A stretch of DNA of 64,000 nt from Oleispirillum sp963668495 (GCA_963668495.1 OY764545.1:744001-808000); one strand, 5' to 3'. Positions 43,609 to 53,427 are shown, counted from the stretch's first letter. Notes: a model not told the origin generated them from the sequence alone. Program-made: numbers and translations.

Positions 43609-44181
43609 ATGATTCAGAATTCCGTTTTTCGCACCCGTCACCTTCTTGCCGTGTTGTTGCTGGGATCTGCCCTTGGCCTGACGGCTTGTGGTGACCCAAA
43701 CACTGAGTATGCCTACCCGGAGACCTTGCGCGGTGAGCGTATTACCACCGGGCAACAACAAGACACCGTCTTTGGCCCGGAAGGTATGGACATTTTCGGT
43801 CAATCCCGCCGTAATGCCGAGCAAGGTGGTGGTGGTGCCGGCTTGGGTATCAACAGCTTCTTGTGGCGAGCATCTTTGGACACCATCAGCTTTATGCCGA
43901 TTGCTTCTGCTGATCCGTTCGGTGGCGTGATCATTACCGACTGGTACACCCCGGTAGACACCCCGAACGAGCGCTTTAAATTGAATGTGTTCATTATGGG
44001 CCGCGCCCTGCGCGCCGACGGTGTTAAAGTCAGTGCTTTCCGCCAACAACGGGACGCAACCGGGGCTTGGGTTGATACTCAGGTCAAGGATACGGTAGTT
44101 ACCGACCTTGAAAACGCAGTCCTGACCCGTGCCCGGAAAATGCGCATCGCCGCACAGGCAATTGCTGAACAGGGCCGTTAA
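43609..44181 (+). CDS. DUF3576 family lipoprotein
   Basis: A 190-residue predicted lipoprotein: signal peptide with lipobox ALGLTAC (Cys at about 27), then GINSFLWRASLDTISFMPIA, SADPFGGVIITDWYTP and FKLNVFIMGRALRADGVKV, the DUF3576 core. The family is common in alphaproteobacteria and usually sits just upstream of leuS and lptE, as here. That suggests a cell-envelope role, but none is established. The ATG at 43609 is chosen over a TTG two codons before. Confidence 0.88.
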   Translation: MIQNSVFRTRHLLAVLLLGSALGLTACGDPNTEYAYPETLRGERITTGQQQDTVFGPEGMDIFGQSRRNAEQGGGGAGLGINSFLWRASLDTISFMPIASADPFGGVIITDWYTPVDTPNERFKLNVFIMGRALRADGVKVSAFRQQRDATGAWVDTQVKDTVVTDLENAVLTRARKMRIAAQAIAEQGR

Positions 44182-44290
44182 GCCACTGATCACGCCGAAT
44201 TTATTAATCTGAACCGCGCCTGTTGGCTTTACTGCCACAGGTGCCGTTTTCATAAAAGATATCCTTGTGAATGAAAGGCTGGTACGCGAA

Positions 44291-46876
44291 ATGACGCGGA
44301 TGGAAGAACGCTACAATTTCCGCGAAACGGAACAAAAGTGGCAAACCTACTGGAACGAAAACGAGACCTTTAAGGTTGAAAACGTCTCTGACAAGCCGAA
44401 GTGCTATGTCCTTGAAATGTTCCCTTACCCGTCCGGTCGTATTCACATGGGGCATGTGCGTAATTACACCCTTGGCGATGTCATTGCACGCTTCCGCCGG
44501 GCACAAGGCTTCAATGTGCTGCATCCTATGGGCTGGGATTCTTTTGGTCTGCCTGCCGAAAACGCTGCCATTGAAAACAAGGTCCACCCGGCAAAATGGA
44601 CCCGAGAAAACATCAAAACCATGAAAGCCCAATTCCAACCAATGGGACTGTCCATTGATTGGAGCCGGGAAATTTCAACCTGCGAACCGGAATATTACAA
44701 ACACGAACAAAAAATGTTCCTGGATTTCCTGAAGGCAGGTTTGGCCTATCGCAAAACCAGCATGGTCAACTGGGACCCGGTGGAAAATACGGTTCTGGCA
44801 AATGAACAGGTTGTTGACGGCTGTGGCTGGCGCTCCGGTGCTCCGGTTGAGCGCAAAGAGTTGGCCCAATGGTTCCTGAAAATCACCGATTACGCCGATG
44901 ACCTGTTGGAGGCATTGCAAACCCTTGAAGACTGGCCGGATCGCGTTCGCACCATGCAAACCAACTGGATCGGCAAATCTGAAGGCGCGCGCATTTGGTT
45001 TGACCTGATTGGTCGCGATGACAAACTGGAAGTCTACACCACACGCCCGGATACCCTGTACGGTGCGTCCTTCTGTGCGATTTCCATCAATCACCCGCTG
45101 GCAAAAGAACTGATGGACGGCAACGATGACCTCGCTGCTTTTGTCGCCAAATGCAATGCAATCGGCACCAGTGAAGCCGCCATCGAAACGGCAGAGAAAC
45201 TTGGCTTCCTTACCCCTTACAAAGTGAAGCACCCGTTCATTGACGGCGTTGAGCTCCCGGTTTACATCGCCAACTTCGTCCTGATGGAATACGGCACTGG
45301 TGCAGTTTTTGCCTGTCCGGCCCATGATCAGCGCGATATGGACTTTGCCCGCAAATACGGCCTGCCGATCAAAGCTGTTGTGGCACCAAAAGATGCAGAC
45401 GCCGCTACCTTTGCTGCCGAACTGGAAGCTGGCAATGAGGCATTCAGTGGTGACGGCATCGCCATCAATTCAGATTTCCTCAATGGTCTTGGCGTCACCG
45501 AAGCCAAACATGCCGCAATTGAAAAATTGAAAGCATTGGGCGTTGGTGAAGGCACCGTACAATTCCGCATTCGGGATTGGGGCGTGTCCCGTCAACGGTA
45601 TTGGGGTTGCCCAATTCCGGTTATCCACTGCCCAAGCTGTGGCGCTGTGCCGGTACCGGAACAAGACCTGCCCGTGACCCTGCCCGAAGACGTGACTTTT
45701 GACAAACCGGGCAATCCGTTGGATCACCACCCGACATGGAAACATGTGACGTGCCCGTGCTGTGGGGCAAAAGCCCAACGGGAAACCGATACCTTTGACA
45801 CCTTCTTTGAATCCTCTTGGTATTTTGCCCGGTTCTGTGATGCGGACAACGACACCACCGGGTTTGATCCGAAGGCTGCGGACTATTGGTTGCCGGTGGA
45901 TCAATATATTGGCGGCATTGAACACGCCGTTATGCACCTGCTGTATGCCCGGTTCTTTACCCGTGCTCTCAACACCTGCGGGTCAATTTCGGTTAAGGAA
46001 CCGTTCAAAGGCCTGTTCACACAGGGCATGGTCTGCCATGAGACCTATAAGGATGAGGATGGCAGCTGGCTGTATCCGGGAGATGTGGACAAGCAAGGCG
46101 ATAAAGCCGTCCTGATTGAAAACGGGTCTCCCGTCACCATCGGTCGATCCGAAAAAATGTCCAAGTCCAAGAAAAACACCGTGGACCCGGGCAAAATCAT
46201 CGAAAGCTATGGTGCAGATGCCGCCCGCCTGTTCATGCTGTCCGACAGCCCGCCGGACCGTGATCTGGAATGGACGGAATCCGGAATTGATGGGTCTTGG
46301 CGCTATATCCAACGCCTGTGGCGTCTGGCTGCTCAGCCGAAATTTGATTTCCTGAGCCAAGCGGACACCGCCGACGGGTTTGACGGCGAAGCCGAAGCCA
46401 CCATGAAACTGGCCCATGCCACCATCAATGCCGTCACCGATGATCTGGCAAAACTGCGCTTCAACACTGCGGTTGCCAAGTTGCGGGAATTGACCAACCA
46501 AATCGCCGATATGAAAGGCGAAGCAAAAGGTTCTGCCGCGGCGTATCGTTTTGGACTTGAAACCCTGCTGCAACTGATCGTGCCAATGACACCGCACATT
46601 GCGGAAGAAATTTGGCACGCCATCGGCAATACCACGCCGTTGGTGGATACGCCATGGCCGCAAGCCGAAGACAAATGGCTGATCAACGATACGGTTACGC
46701 TGGTGGTTCAGGTTAACGGCAAAAAACGTGGTTCTATTGACGTTGCCGCCGACGCTGCGACTGCTGATATTGAGGCCATGGCACTTGCGTTGCCTGCTGT
46801 TCAAAATCAGCTTGGCGATCGTGCACCAAAGAAAGTTATCGTAGTGCCGAAACGCATTGTGAACATCGTCGGTTAA
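44291..46876 (+). CDS. leuS: leucyl-tRNA synthetase
   Basis: An 861-residue class I synthetase. The HIGH-type motif is HMGH at residues 52-55 and KMSKS is at 622-626. Also visible are the editing domain (TTRPDTLYGASFCAISINHP, FACPAHDQRDMDFA) and a zinc-like knot, CPSCGAVPVPEQD with CPCCGAKA. It charges tRNA-Leu. The frame opens at a GTG at 44267; ATG codons at 44291 and 44300 are the better candidates and the start is not certain. The gene leads an operon-like run with lptE and holA. Confidence 0.97.
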   Translation: MTRMEERYNFRETEQKWQTYWNENETFKVENVSDKPKCYVLEMFPYPSGRIHMGHVRNYTLGDVIARFRRAQGFNVLHPMGWDSFGLPAENAAIENKVHPAKWTRENIKTMKAQFQPMGLSIDWSREISTCEPEYYKHEQKMFLDFLKAGLAYRKTSMVNWDPVENTVLANEQVVDGCGWRSGAPVERKELAQWFLKITDYADDLLEALQTLEDWPDRVRTMQTNWIGKSEGARIWFDLIGRDDKLEVYTTRPDTLYGASFCAISINHPLAKELMDGNDDLAAFVAKCNAIGTSEAAIETAEKLGFLTPYKVKHPFIDGVELPVYIANFVLMEYGTGAVFACPAHDQRDMDFARKYGLPIKAVVAPKDADAATFAAELEAGNEAFSGDGIAINSDFLNGLGVTEAKHAAIEKLKALGVGEGTVQFRIRDWGVSRQRYWGCPIPVIHCPSCGAVPVPEQDLPVTLPEDVTFDKPGNPLDHHPTWKHVTCPCCGAKAQRETDTFDTFFESSWYFARFCDADNDTTGFDPKAADYWLPVDQYIGGIEHAVMHLLYARFFTRALNTCGSISVKEPFKGLFTQGMVCHETYKDEDGSWLYPGDVDKQGDKAVLIENGSPVTIGRSEKMSKSKKNTVDPGKIIESYGADAARLFMLSDSPPDRDLEWTESGIDGSWRYIQRLWRLAAQPKFDFLSQADTADGFDGEAEATMKLAHATINAVTDDLAKLRFNTAVAKLRELTNQIADMKGEAKGSAAAYRFGLETLLQLIVPMTPHIAEEIWHAIGNTTPLVDTPWPQAEDKWLINDTVTLVVQVNGKKRGSIDVAADAATADIEAMALALPAVQNQLGDRAPKKVIVVPKRIVNIVG

Positions 46877-46897
46877 CACAACACAGGGGATATTGCC

Positions 46898-47566
46898 ATG
46901 CCAGCCAAACTTTCTCCCCTGACTGAACGGATTGGGACCGACGCCCGTGCGGTCCCAGCGATGGCTGTGGCTGGCATATTGCTGGCGGCGGGAATTGGCC
47001 TGAGTGCCTGTGGTTTTCAACCTCGTGATAGCTATAACCAGAAATCTGGCCCCGCGCTGTCACTGGCACAAATCTATGTTGCACCGATTAAGGATCGCGA
47101 AGGACAAATCCTACGCACCAATCTGAAAAAGCTATTGAATCCGACCGGGCGCGAAGTTCCCTACGCCTACAAACTTGATATTTCCTATGACTATCAGGAA
47201 CGTAGTCGTGGTTCTCGGTTTGATGATTCCGCCGTCCGGGTTGATGTTGTTCTGAAAAGCAGCTTTACCCTAACTATGACCGGAACCGCCAACCGCCCCA
47301 GCAAACCAGTCTTACAGGGCATTTCGAACGTCACGTCACGTGCCAACAATACCAAAGAGCTTTATTCAGCATATGTATCCAAGCAGTCGGCATATCACCG
47401 TGCCGCAGAACTGGCGGCTGAAGACATTGCCCGGCAAGTGCGCTTATACTTCAAATATCCTGATCGCTACCCGGTTCTGCATCAACCAGCACCGCAACCC
47501 CCGCAACCGGCCACAACTGTGAGGCCCCAACGGAAAGACTTCAATGGTCAAGGTTCCGGCCAATAA
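46898..47566 (+). CDS. lptE: LPS assembly lipoprotein LptE
   Basis: A 222-residue lipoprotein with an N-terminal export signal and lipobox GLSACGF (Cys38). The body fits the alphaproteobacterial LptE/RlpB pattern, with KLDISYDYQERSRGSRFDDS and LSAYVSKQSAYHRAAELAAE-like helical end (YSAYVSKQSAYHRAAELAAE). It plugs the LptD barrel in the outer membrane during LPS insertion. The proline-rich tail (PAPQPPQPA) overlaps the holA start by 23 bp. It lies between leuS and holA, the usual location. Confidence 0.88.
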   Translation: MPAKLSPLTERIGTDARAVPAMAVAGILLAAGIGLSACGFQPRDSYNQKSGPALSLAQIYVAPIKDREGQILRTNLKKLLNPTGREVPYAYKLDISYDYQERSRGSRFDDSAVRVDVVLKSSFTLTMTGTANRPSKPVLQGISNVTSRANNTKELYSAYVSKQSAYHRAAELAAEDIARQVRLYFKYPDRYPVLHQPAPQPPQPATTVRPQRKDFNGQGSGQ

Positions 47567-48584
47567 GATCGATGGCTTTTTACGGACTTTGGATCCATCC
47601 ATTCGTTCTGTGCTGTTTTACGGGCCAGACGAAGGGCAAGTCAGGGAACGTGCCAAAGCCCTCAGCGTATCCATTTGCCCGGATCAGGATGATCCGTTCC
47701 GAATGGCTGACATCGCCCCATCATCATTAAAAGACGACCCGGCCAAGGTTGTTGATGAATGTTCCGCCATTGCCTTTGGCGGGGGACAACGCGTTGTTCG
47801 TATCTCTGGGTTAACCGATGCTCAGGCCGGGCCGGTTCTGAAATATGTGACCGACCCAATCGGAGATTCCGTTCTGATCGTCACAGCCGGAACCCTTGCC
47901 CCCAAATCCAAACTGCGCGCCGCGTTTGAAACAACCAATACAGCCGCTGCCATTGCGTGCTACCCTTTGGAGGGTAACCGCCTAAAAGCAACCTTACAGG
48001 GCGCGTTTCAGAGCGAGAAAGTTGATATAGACCACGATGCGCTGGAACTTTTGGCCTCTCTGTTAGCAGATGATACGGCGTCTTTGCGCTCTGAGGTTGA
48101 AAAACTTTGCATTTATGCTCTCTCAGGCGACCAACCAATTTCCATTGATGACGTGCGCAAAAGTTGCGGCGACCAATCCGCCCACACGGCGTTCGAATTG
48201 GCCCATGCCGTTGCCGAAGGCAACCACCCGACCATTCAGGACATTACCGATCGCCTTTTGGTATCCGGTGACAATCCAATTGCCATCGTTCGGAACGTAT
48301 CCCGACATTTCGACCGTTTGTTGCAGGCAAGAGGCAATGCAGATCAGGGAGCCCCCCTTGATGCCGCGATCAAGTCTCTGCGTCCTCCGGTGTTTTTCAA
48401 AGACGCCGGAAGATTCCGCCAACAGGTTGGACTTTGGTCCAGTCAGGGGCTGCTGATGGCGATCACCCGCCTGTTGGATATCGAGAAAAGCTGTAAAACC
48501 ACCGGAAGTCCGGCTGCAATCATGCTCCAACGTGGATTGCTGGAAATTGCGTCCTTGGCTAAACGCCAAAAAAATCGCCGTTAA
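47544..48584 (+). CDS. holA: DNA polymerase III subunit delta
   Basis: A 346-residue clamp-loader subunit: SIRSVLFYGPDEGQVRERAK near the N-terminus, DDPAKVVDECSAIAFGGGQRVVRISG, then LLADDTASLRSEVEKLCIYA, all standard HolA blocks. It opens the sliding clamp in the DnaX complex. It overlaps the end of lptE, suggesting coupled translation, and is convergent with the XRE gene, their stop codons overlapping by four bases. Confidence 0.93.
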   Translation: MVKVPANKIDGFLRTLDPSIRSVLFYGPDEGQVRERAKALSVSICPDQDDPFRMADIAPSSLKDDPAKVVDECSAIAFGGGQRVVRISGLTDAQAGPVLKYVTDPIGDSVLIVTAGTLAPKSKLRAAFETTNTAAAIACYPLEGNRLKATLQGAFQSEKVDIDHDALELLASLLADDTASLRSEVEKLCIYALSGDQPISIDDVRKSCGDQSAHTAFELAHAVAEGNHPTIQDITDRLLVSGDNPIAIVRNVSRHFDRLLQARGNADQGAPLDAAIKSLRPPVFFKDAGRFRQQVGLWSSQGLLMAITRLLDIEKSCKTTGSPAAIMLQRGLLEIASLAKRQKNRR

Positions 48585-48952
48585 ATCTTTTGCTTTTTCA
48601 GAAGCTCTGCCAGAACCTGTCGCAACATGTTGGCGTCATCCTCTGACAGAACCGTGATTTTTTCAGACAACTCATTAGCCAGCGCCGTTGCCTCTGGATT
48701 TAGTCCCGACGTATTGATGGTAATGCGGGGATGAGACAGTTCAGCCAACCGTTTGATATGGTCCACATCATCCCAAATAATACCGAAATACCCACAAATT
48801 TGCTGAACAAGCCCCGGTGTCGGGCGGCCCCGATGCCCATGTTCCAGCGCAGATAAATATGCCGCCGAAATATTCAAATCGTCAGCCATTTGCGACAGGG
48901 TCACGCCCCGTTGGGCGCGTAAACTGCGGATATGCTGACCAAACGGCGTCAT
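48581..48952 (-). CDS. XRE family helix-turn-helix regulator
   Basis: A 123-residue protein with an N-terminal HTH: IRSLRAQRGVTLSQMADDLN, then ISAAYLSALEHGHRGRPTPG. The C-terminal half is helical and probably mediates oligomerisation. It overlaps the Smr gene by four bases. The Smr-XRE pair is a conserved alphaproteobacterial arrangement; targets are unknown. Confidence 0.88.
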   Translation of the reverse strand: MTPFGQHIRSLRAQRGVTLSQMADDLNISAAYLSALEHGHRGRPTPGLVQQICGYFGIIWDDVDHIKRLAELSHPRITINTSGLNPEATALANELSEKITVLSEDDANMLRQVLAELLKKQKI

Positions 48953-49533
48953 GTCGTACGATCCCGTTTCAAGTACACATAAAGTGCGCCATTTCCGCCA
49001 TGCTTGGGCTGGGCATAGGAAAAACTAAGGATATGCGGTCGCAACATCGGTTCATTTAACCAGCGTGGAACTTCCGCTTTTAAAATCCCTTGTCCTCCGC
49101 TTTGGCGACCTTTGCCGGTAATCACCAGCACCACCCGATGTTTGGCTTTGATGCTCTGGCGCATGAAATGCACCAAGGCATCGTGGGCGTGATCACGGGT
49201 CATGCCATGCAGATCTATCCGCCCATCAAGGCTCATGTTGCCCTTTTTAAAGCGATCCGCCGTGCGTTTATCAATGCCATCGGTGGAGCCATGAACCAAA
49301 CGTGACTGTGGTCGAGATACATCCTGAACCTGCGGCTTAAGGCGCACCATCACACGGGGCAAGGATTGTTCCGCAGGCGGATCATCAATGTCAGGAGATA
49401 GAGCGGATGGATCATCATCGTCAATTTGCAATGGCATACGATGGGGCAATGGGGCGACCGATCGGGTAACATGCGCCCATTGCCGCAAATCTTCTTTACT
49501 CAGAAGTTTGCGGCGTTTGCGAAGGGCTTTCAT
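48949..49533 (-). CDS. Smr domain protein
   Basis: A 194-residue protein with a basic N-terminus (MKALRKRRKLLSKEDLRQWA) and a C-terminal Smr domain. The domain starts IDLHGMTRDHAHDALVHFMR with the LHG motif and continues with ITGKGRQSGGQGILK, the G-K-G element. Smr domains are small nucleases acting on DNA or RNA. Both neighbours overlap by four bases, so the three genes form one translationally coupled unit. Confidence 0.92.
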   Translation of the reverse strand: MKALRKRRKLLSKEDLRQWAHVTRSVAPLPHRMPLQIDDDDPSALSPDIDDPPAEQSLPRVMVRLKPQVQDVSRPQSRLVHGSTDGIDKRTADRFKKGNMSLDGRIDLHGMTRDHAHDALVHFMRQSIKAKHRVVLVITGKGRQSGGQGILKAEVPRWLNEPMLRPHILSFSYAQPKHGGNGALYVYLKRDRTT

Positions 49534-50051
49534 CTCATGCTGCCCTGTTCACGCAAATCAGCCATATCCGCATCGCCACGAAGGGCAGAGGCAATATCCG
49601 ATAACCCATTGGTTACAAAGGTTTGCCAATTGCCACCGGGAGCATGGCACATTTGGCCCGAGCGTTCATTCGCCAAGACAACACCACCCATGCTCCACAA
49701 GATTTCGAAATTGTTCAGGTTTTGCATCATGGCGGCCTGGGTTCTGTCATGTAAACGGTGCATGACCCAAATTCTGATTAAAAACGCATATAAAACAACG
49801 GACAGAACCAGTGCCAACACTCCGACAATGATACCAACCGCCACCAACAGGCCAAGGCTGATCAACACCATAATCAGCAAAGGAGCCACATTGTCCCAAG
49901 GACTATAGGTTGGTGAATGTCCCTGATTAAAGACACGGAAGTCCGTAAAAATTTTCAAACGGCCGGAACTCATCCCATGTTGCAGCACACGGAAGCTAAA
50001 CTCTTTTTCCTGCTGTGCCTTGAGGTTTGCTGCTCTTGACGCCTTTGCCAT
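49530..50051 (-). CDS. membrane protein of unknown function
   Basis: A 173-residue protein that I do not recognise. A charged N-terminus (MAKASRAANLKAQQEKEFSF) precedes a strongly hydrophobic stretch of about 45 residues at about 55-100 (PLLIMVLISLGLLVAVGIIV and following), enough for two helices. A soluble C-terminal part follows, including WSMGGVVLANERSGQMCHAP. It is coupled to the Smr gene by a four-base overlap and lies between mltA and smr. The position suggests envelope or DNA maintenance, but nothing more can be said. Confidence 0.7.
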   Translation of the reverse strand: MAKASRAANLKAQQEKEFSFRVLQHGMSSGRLKIFTDFRVFNQGHSPTYSPWDNVAPLLIMVLISLGLLVAVGIIVGVLALVLSVVLYAFLIRIWVMHRLHDRTQAAMMQNLNNFEILWSMGGVVLANERSGQMCHAPGGNWQTFVTNGLSDIASALRGDADMADLREQGSMR

Positions 50052-50144
50052 AGCTTACCCCCGTATCATGGATGAAAATATACCAGTTGCCGTAGCGAAC
50101 TCTACGCATGAGTATATCGCAGTTTCCGCAAGTGACACCACCCC

Positions 50145-51434
50145 TTAAGCTGCTGGAGAGACAGATGCTTCAGAGGGATCCTTAGGCGTCTGTGGTGGTG
50201 CTTCCCCGGTTTCCTGTGCAGTATCAGGGGTGGTTTCCGTTGGCAGAGGCAACGGCATTGGTTGCGGCAAAAGTTCGGGCATGGTCTGAACCGTCGGGAT
50301 CAGAACATAATATTCACCCTGACTTTTCATTCGCCCAGCTTTCGCAAATGCTGCCGCGCCGGAACCCCAGAAAAAATCACCCCGAACGGCACCCTTGATC
50401 GCACTGCCGATATCCTGCGCAACCATTAACCGTTGCAGAGGTACCCCATCCGGGTCTGACGTATCCAACCACACCGGCGCACCAAGGGGAACCACTTCAC
50501 GGTCCACAGCAAGGCTGCGGCGAGGGGTTAATGGCACACCGAACGCCCCGATTGGGCCTTCGCCGGTAATTGAGCGGAAGAAGATATAACGTGGATTTTG
50601 CCACATGATCCGTTCAGCTTGCCGTGGATACTGATGCAACCACGCACGAATTTTCGGCATGCTGGCCTGTCCCGGCTCAACCAATTTTGAATCCAGAAGA
50701 ATTCTGCCCAACCCCTTGAACGGATGGCCATTATTGCCGGCATAGCCAATACGGAACTCGCGACCATCGGGCAGGGCAACCCGCGCTGACCCCTGAATAT
50801 GCGTGATGTGCAAATCAACCAGATCATCCGTCCAGAACAAGATCGGAGCCAGATTTTCAATCGCACCGGTTTCGATGGCTTCACGCGTTGGGTAGGGCAC
50901 GACTTTGCCGTTTTCCAAACGGCCCGTGACCTGCTTTCCATCTTGCTTGCGGGTCACAAGATCAATGGGTTTGCCATACACCGGATATGGATAATACGGG
51001 GAAAAGAAGACAGACCCTTTAATTTCGGCTTCGTAATATCCGGTAAAAACGCCTGTCGATGTTCCGTCTTTGGCTGATATTTTATAAGGGGTAAACTTGG
51101 GTTTCAGCCAATTGCGCACATCGTCAGTGGTTTTCAGATCTTCAATCCCTGCGCAGGCATGCTGCCAATCAGCCGCAGTGCGCGCGAAAAAATCTTTTCC
51201 GATTAATATTTCCGGCGGCTTTTTCGCAAACACTGCACAGCTTTTGCGAAGGGCCGGCAACGCCCGCTCCATGGAGTCCGTTTGCCAGCCGGGCAGGGCA
51301 TCCATTGACGTTTCAAGGGTGGTATAATCCGACGGCGGATAGGTCGGCACAGTGGTTACGGGCTGGGGTGTCGAACAGGCAGCCAGAAAAGCGGCGGTGC
51401 CTGCACACACGCCATTCCGCAATAATGGGGTCAT
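50145..51434 (-). CDS. mltA: membrane-bound lytic murein transglycosylase A
   Basis: A 429-residue lipoprotein: signal with lipobox FLAACST (Cys20), the MltA barrel (GVFTGYYEAEIKGSVFFSPY), and the 3D catalytic region VAQDIGSAIKGAVRGDFFWG with the conserved Asp residues. It cleaves peptidoglycan glycan strands at the outer membrane. A low-complexity Pro/Glu tail of about 50 residues follows the catalytic domain. The start is directly adjacent to the Tim44-like gene stop. Confidence 0.95.
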   Translation of the reverse strand: MTPLLRNGVCAGTAAFLAACSTPQPVTTVPTYPPSDYTTLETSMDALPGWQTDSMERALPALRKSCAVFAKKPPEILIGKDFFARTAADWQHACAGIEDLKTTDDVRNWLKPKFTPYKISAKDGTSTGVFTGYYEAEIKGSVFFSPYYPYPVYGKPIDLVTRKQDGKQVTGRLENGKVVPYPTREAIETGAIENLAPILFWTDDLVDLHITHIQGSARVALPDGREFRIGYAGNNGHPFKGLGRILLDSKLVEPGQASMPKIRAWLHQYPRQAERIMWQNPRYIFFRSITGEGPIGAFGVPLTPRRSLAVDREVVPLGAPVWLDTSDPDGVPLQRLMVAQDIGSAIKGAVRGDFFWGSGAAAFAKAGRMKSQGEYYVLIPTVQTMPELLPQPMPLPLPTETTPDTAQETGEAPPQTPKDPSEASVSPAA

Positions 51435-52130
51435 TTAGGCCTCAACACTCCGGGTCACCATCAGTTTCCAGTTCACATCATCGGATTTGACGTTACGGCT
51501 GAAAGTCCAGACATCGGTCAGTTTTTCCACATAGTTCGGATCACCATCAACAACTTCACCATCCGCATTACGGATAATGTTGACTTGCTCCGAAACAAAT
51601 TTAACGGAAACCACCGCATCATCACCACGCATGGCTGCCTCGGTAATGGTTGCGGATTTAATCCCAATAACCTGTGTTTCCGCAACTTCCCCTGCGGCTT
51701 GCAATTCCTGTACCCCGGCTTTGAAATTGCCGTAAACCTCATCACCAAGGTAGGGCTGAATATCGTCCAACCGTGCTTCGGCAAAGGCAACAACGATCAT
51801 TTCAAAGGCAGCTTTTGCCCCGGTCAAGAAGCCCAGCGGGTCAAAGGATGGGTCACGTTCACGGATTGCCACCAATCCTTGCTCGGTCAAATCGCCTTCC
51901 ATCGGAATATTGACCGGACGGAAATCCGGGATATCACCATCAATTTCACCATTGCGGGCACGGTTGATGTCCACCACATTGTCTTTGCCATCTGGCTTAC
52001 GACGGGCCATTTCATCCGGGGTTTGTTCATAGCCATCCCGTTTGCCCAGCACACTGCGCAGGCGCATAACCAAAAACCCTGCAACGAGGGCAAGAAAAAG
52101 AATGTCCAAAAGCTGGAAATTATTGTCCAT
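51435..52130 (-). CDS. Tim44-like domain protein (TimA type)
   Basis: A 231-residue protein with an N-terminal membrane helix (LLDILFLALVAGFLVMRLRS), a polar linker, and a C-terminal Tim44-like domain: FLTGAKAAFEMIVVAFAEAR, LDDIQPYLGDEVYGNFKAGV, and TDVWTFSRNVKSDDVNWKLM. In alphaproteobacteria such proteins are related to the mitochondrial import component Tim44 and act at the inner membrane. Gene order Tim44-MltA is typical. It is divergent from fxsA. Confidence 0.9.
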   Translation of the reverse strand: MDNNFQLLDILFLALVAGFLVMRLRSVLGKRDGYEQTPDEMARRKPDGKDNVVDINRARNGEIDGDIPDFRPVNIPMEGDLTEQGLVAIRERDPSFDPLGFLTGAKAAFEMIVVAFAEARLDDIQPYLGDEVYGNFKAGVQELQAAGEVAETQVIGIKSATITEAAMRGDDAVVSVKFVSEQVNIIRNADGEVVDGDPNYVEKLTDVWTFSRNVKSDDVNWKLMVTRSVEA

Positions 52131-52286
52131 TGTCGGGTCTCAGCCTTTATCTGCTATGGCACATTGGAACATGTCGGATTATCTTCGAAACCGGACATTA
52201 TACTAACACGCGGACGGGATTAAGCGATATCGTCCAAATTCTGTAGGTCCTACAGAAATTAAGCGGTCTGACAGGAAAGAACAAGT

Positions 52287-52829
52287 ATGCCGTTTCCTTT
52301 TCCCCTTTTGTTTATCGCCCTGCCAATCATTGAATTGACCGGACTGATCCTTGCCGGAGAAGAGTTCGGAGCCCTAAACGTGGTGTTATGGGTCATCCTG
52401 AGCTTTCTGATCGGCATTCAGGTCATTCGCATGGCAGGCTGGGTAACCGCCCGCAATCTACAGGACAGCATGCGCCGGGGCGATATGCCTCTGGGGGCCA
52501 TGTTTCAGGCTGCCGGCATGGTTTTTGCCGGGATTTTCCTGATCATTCCCGGCTTTTTGACCGACTTTATCGGACTTTTGCTGTTGATTGCCCCGGTGCG
52601 CGATGCCATTGGACGCTCTGTTGCCACAAAGTCTACCTTTCATACCCATTCGTCTATGCATGGAACCGGGTTCACGCAGAACCCCTCACGGCAGGATGAC
52701 TCCGTAATTGACGGGGAATTTACTGTCGTTGATGATGCGCAAGACAATCAAACCACCCGCAAACCATCTGACCCGACGGAACATATCCCACACCATAAAA
52801 ATTCGGATGATGACAACAAATCGCCGTAG
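52287..52829 (+). CDS. fxsA: FxsA family membrane protein
   Basis: A 180-residue inner-membrane protein: LLFIALPIIELTGLILAGEE, then VVLWVILSFLIGIQVIRMAG and FAGIFLIIPGFLTDFIGLLL. These are the membrane segments and GFLTD motif of FxsA (suppressor of F exclusion of phage T7). The last 60 residues are hydrophilic and variable, ending HHKNSDDDNKSP. Its cellular role is not clear. secB follows on the same strand after 105 bp. Confidence 0.9.
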   Translation: MPFPFPLLFIALPIIELTGLILAGEEFGALNVVLWVILSFLIGIQVIRMAGWVTARNLQDSMRRGDMPLGAMFQAAGMVFAGIFLIIPGFLTDFIGLLLLIAPVRDAIGRSVATKSTFHTHSSMHGTGFTQNPSRQDDSVIDGEFTVVDDAQDNQTTRKPSDPTEHIPHHKNSDDDNKSP

Positions 52830-52934
52830 GCAGGTTTTGCACAAAGAATTCACACGGGTTTTCCTTTACCCAGACCGCCCTTATCGGGTACCAAACTTGC
52901 AACGTTATTCCCTCTGACTTGGAGAAATTGATCA

Positions 52935-53408
52935 ATGAGTGAAGATCAGGCACAAGCCGAAAACCAATTGCCGCCGCTGACCATCAACGGCCAGTTTATC
53001 CGCGATTTGTCTTTTGAAGCGCCGCACGTGCCGGAAATCTTCGCAGACATGGCTGGTGGCGAAGGCCCGGAAATCGGGATCTCTGTCGACGTTCAGGCCA
53101 AACAACTGCACGAACAAATGTTCGAAGTGGTCCTGAGCCTTGAAGTCGAAGCCAAAGCCGGTGAAAAAATTGCGTTCATCACTGAAATTCAATACGTCGG
53201 TGTCGTAACCCTGAACGTACAAGAAGAACACATCAAACCGATGCTGTTCATTGAAGTGCCGCGTCACCTGTTCCCGTTTGCCCGCGCTGTCATTGCCAAC
53301 GCAACCCGCGATGCAGGCTTCCCGCCGTTGATGATTGCACCGATCGACTTTGTTGACATGTTCCGTCAACGCATGGAAGGCGCAGCGGAACAAACCGCGG
53401 ACGCATAA
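52935..53408 (+). CDS. secB: protein-export chaperone SecB
   Basis: A 157-residue acidic chaperone: INGQFIRDLSFEAPHVPEIF, VVLSLEVEAKAGEKIAFITE, VEVPRHLFPFARAVIANATR-like block (IEVPRHLFPFARAVIANATR), and GFPPLMIAPIDFVDMF. These are all SecB signatures. It keeps precursors unfolded and delivers them to SecA. An SD-like GGAGA lies upstream of the ATG. A bidirectional terminator separates it from dnaQ. Confidence 0.97.
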   Translation: MSEDQAQAENQLPPLTINGQFIRDLSFEAPHVPEIFADMAGGEGPEIGISVDVQAKQLHEQMFEVVLSLEVEAKAGEKIAFITEIQYVGVVTLNVQEEHIKPMLFIEVPRHLFPFARAVIANATRDAGFPPLMIAPIDFVDMFRQRMEGAAEQTADA

Positions 53409-53427
53409 GGTTCCTTACACAGACCCA

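Noticed and set aside
45983..47020. Long minus-strand open frame (345 codons) opposite leuS
   Set aside because: leuS on the plus strand has all synthetase motifs in order; the antisense frame has low-complexity composition and no recognisable domain.
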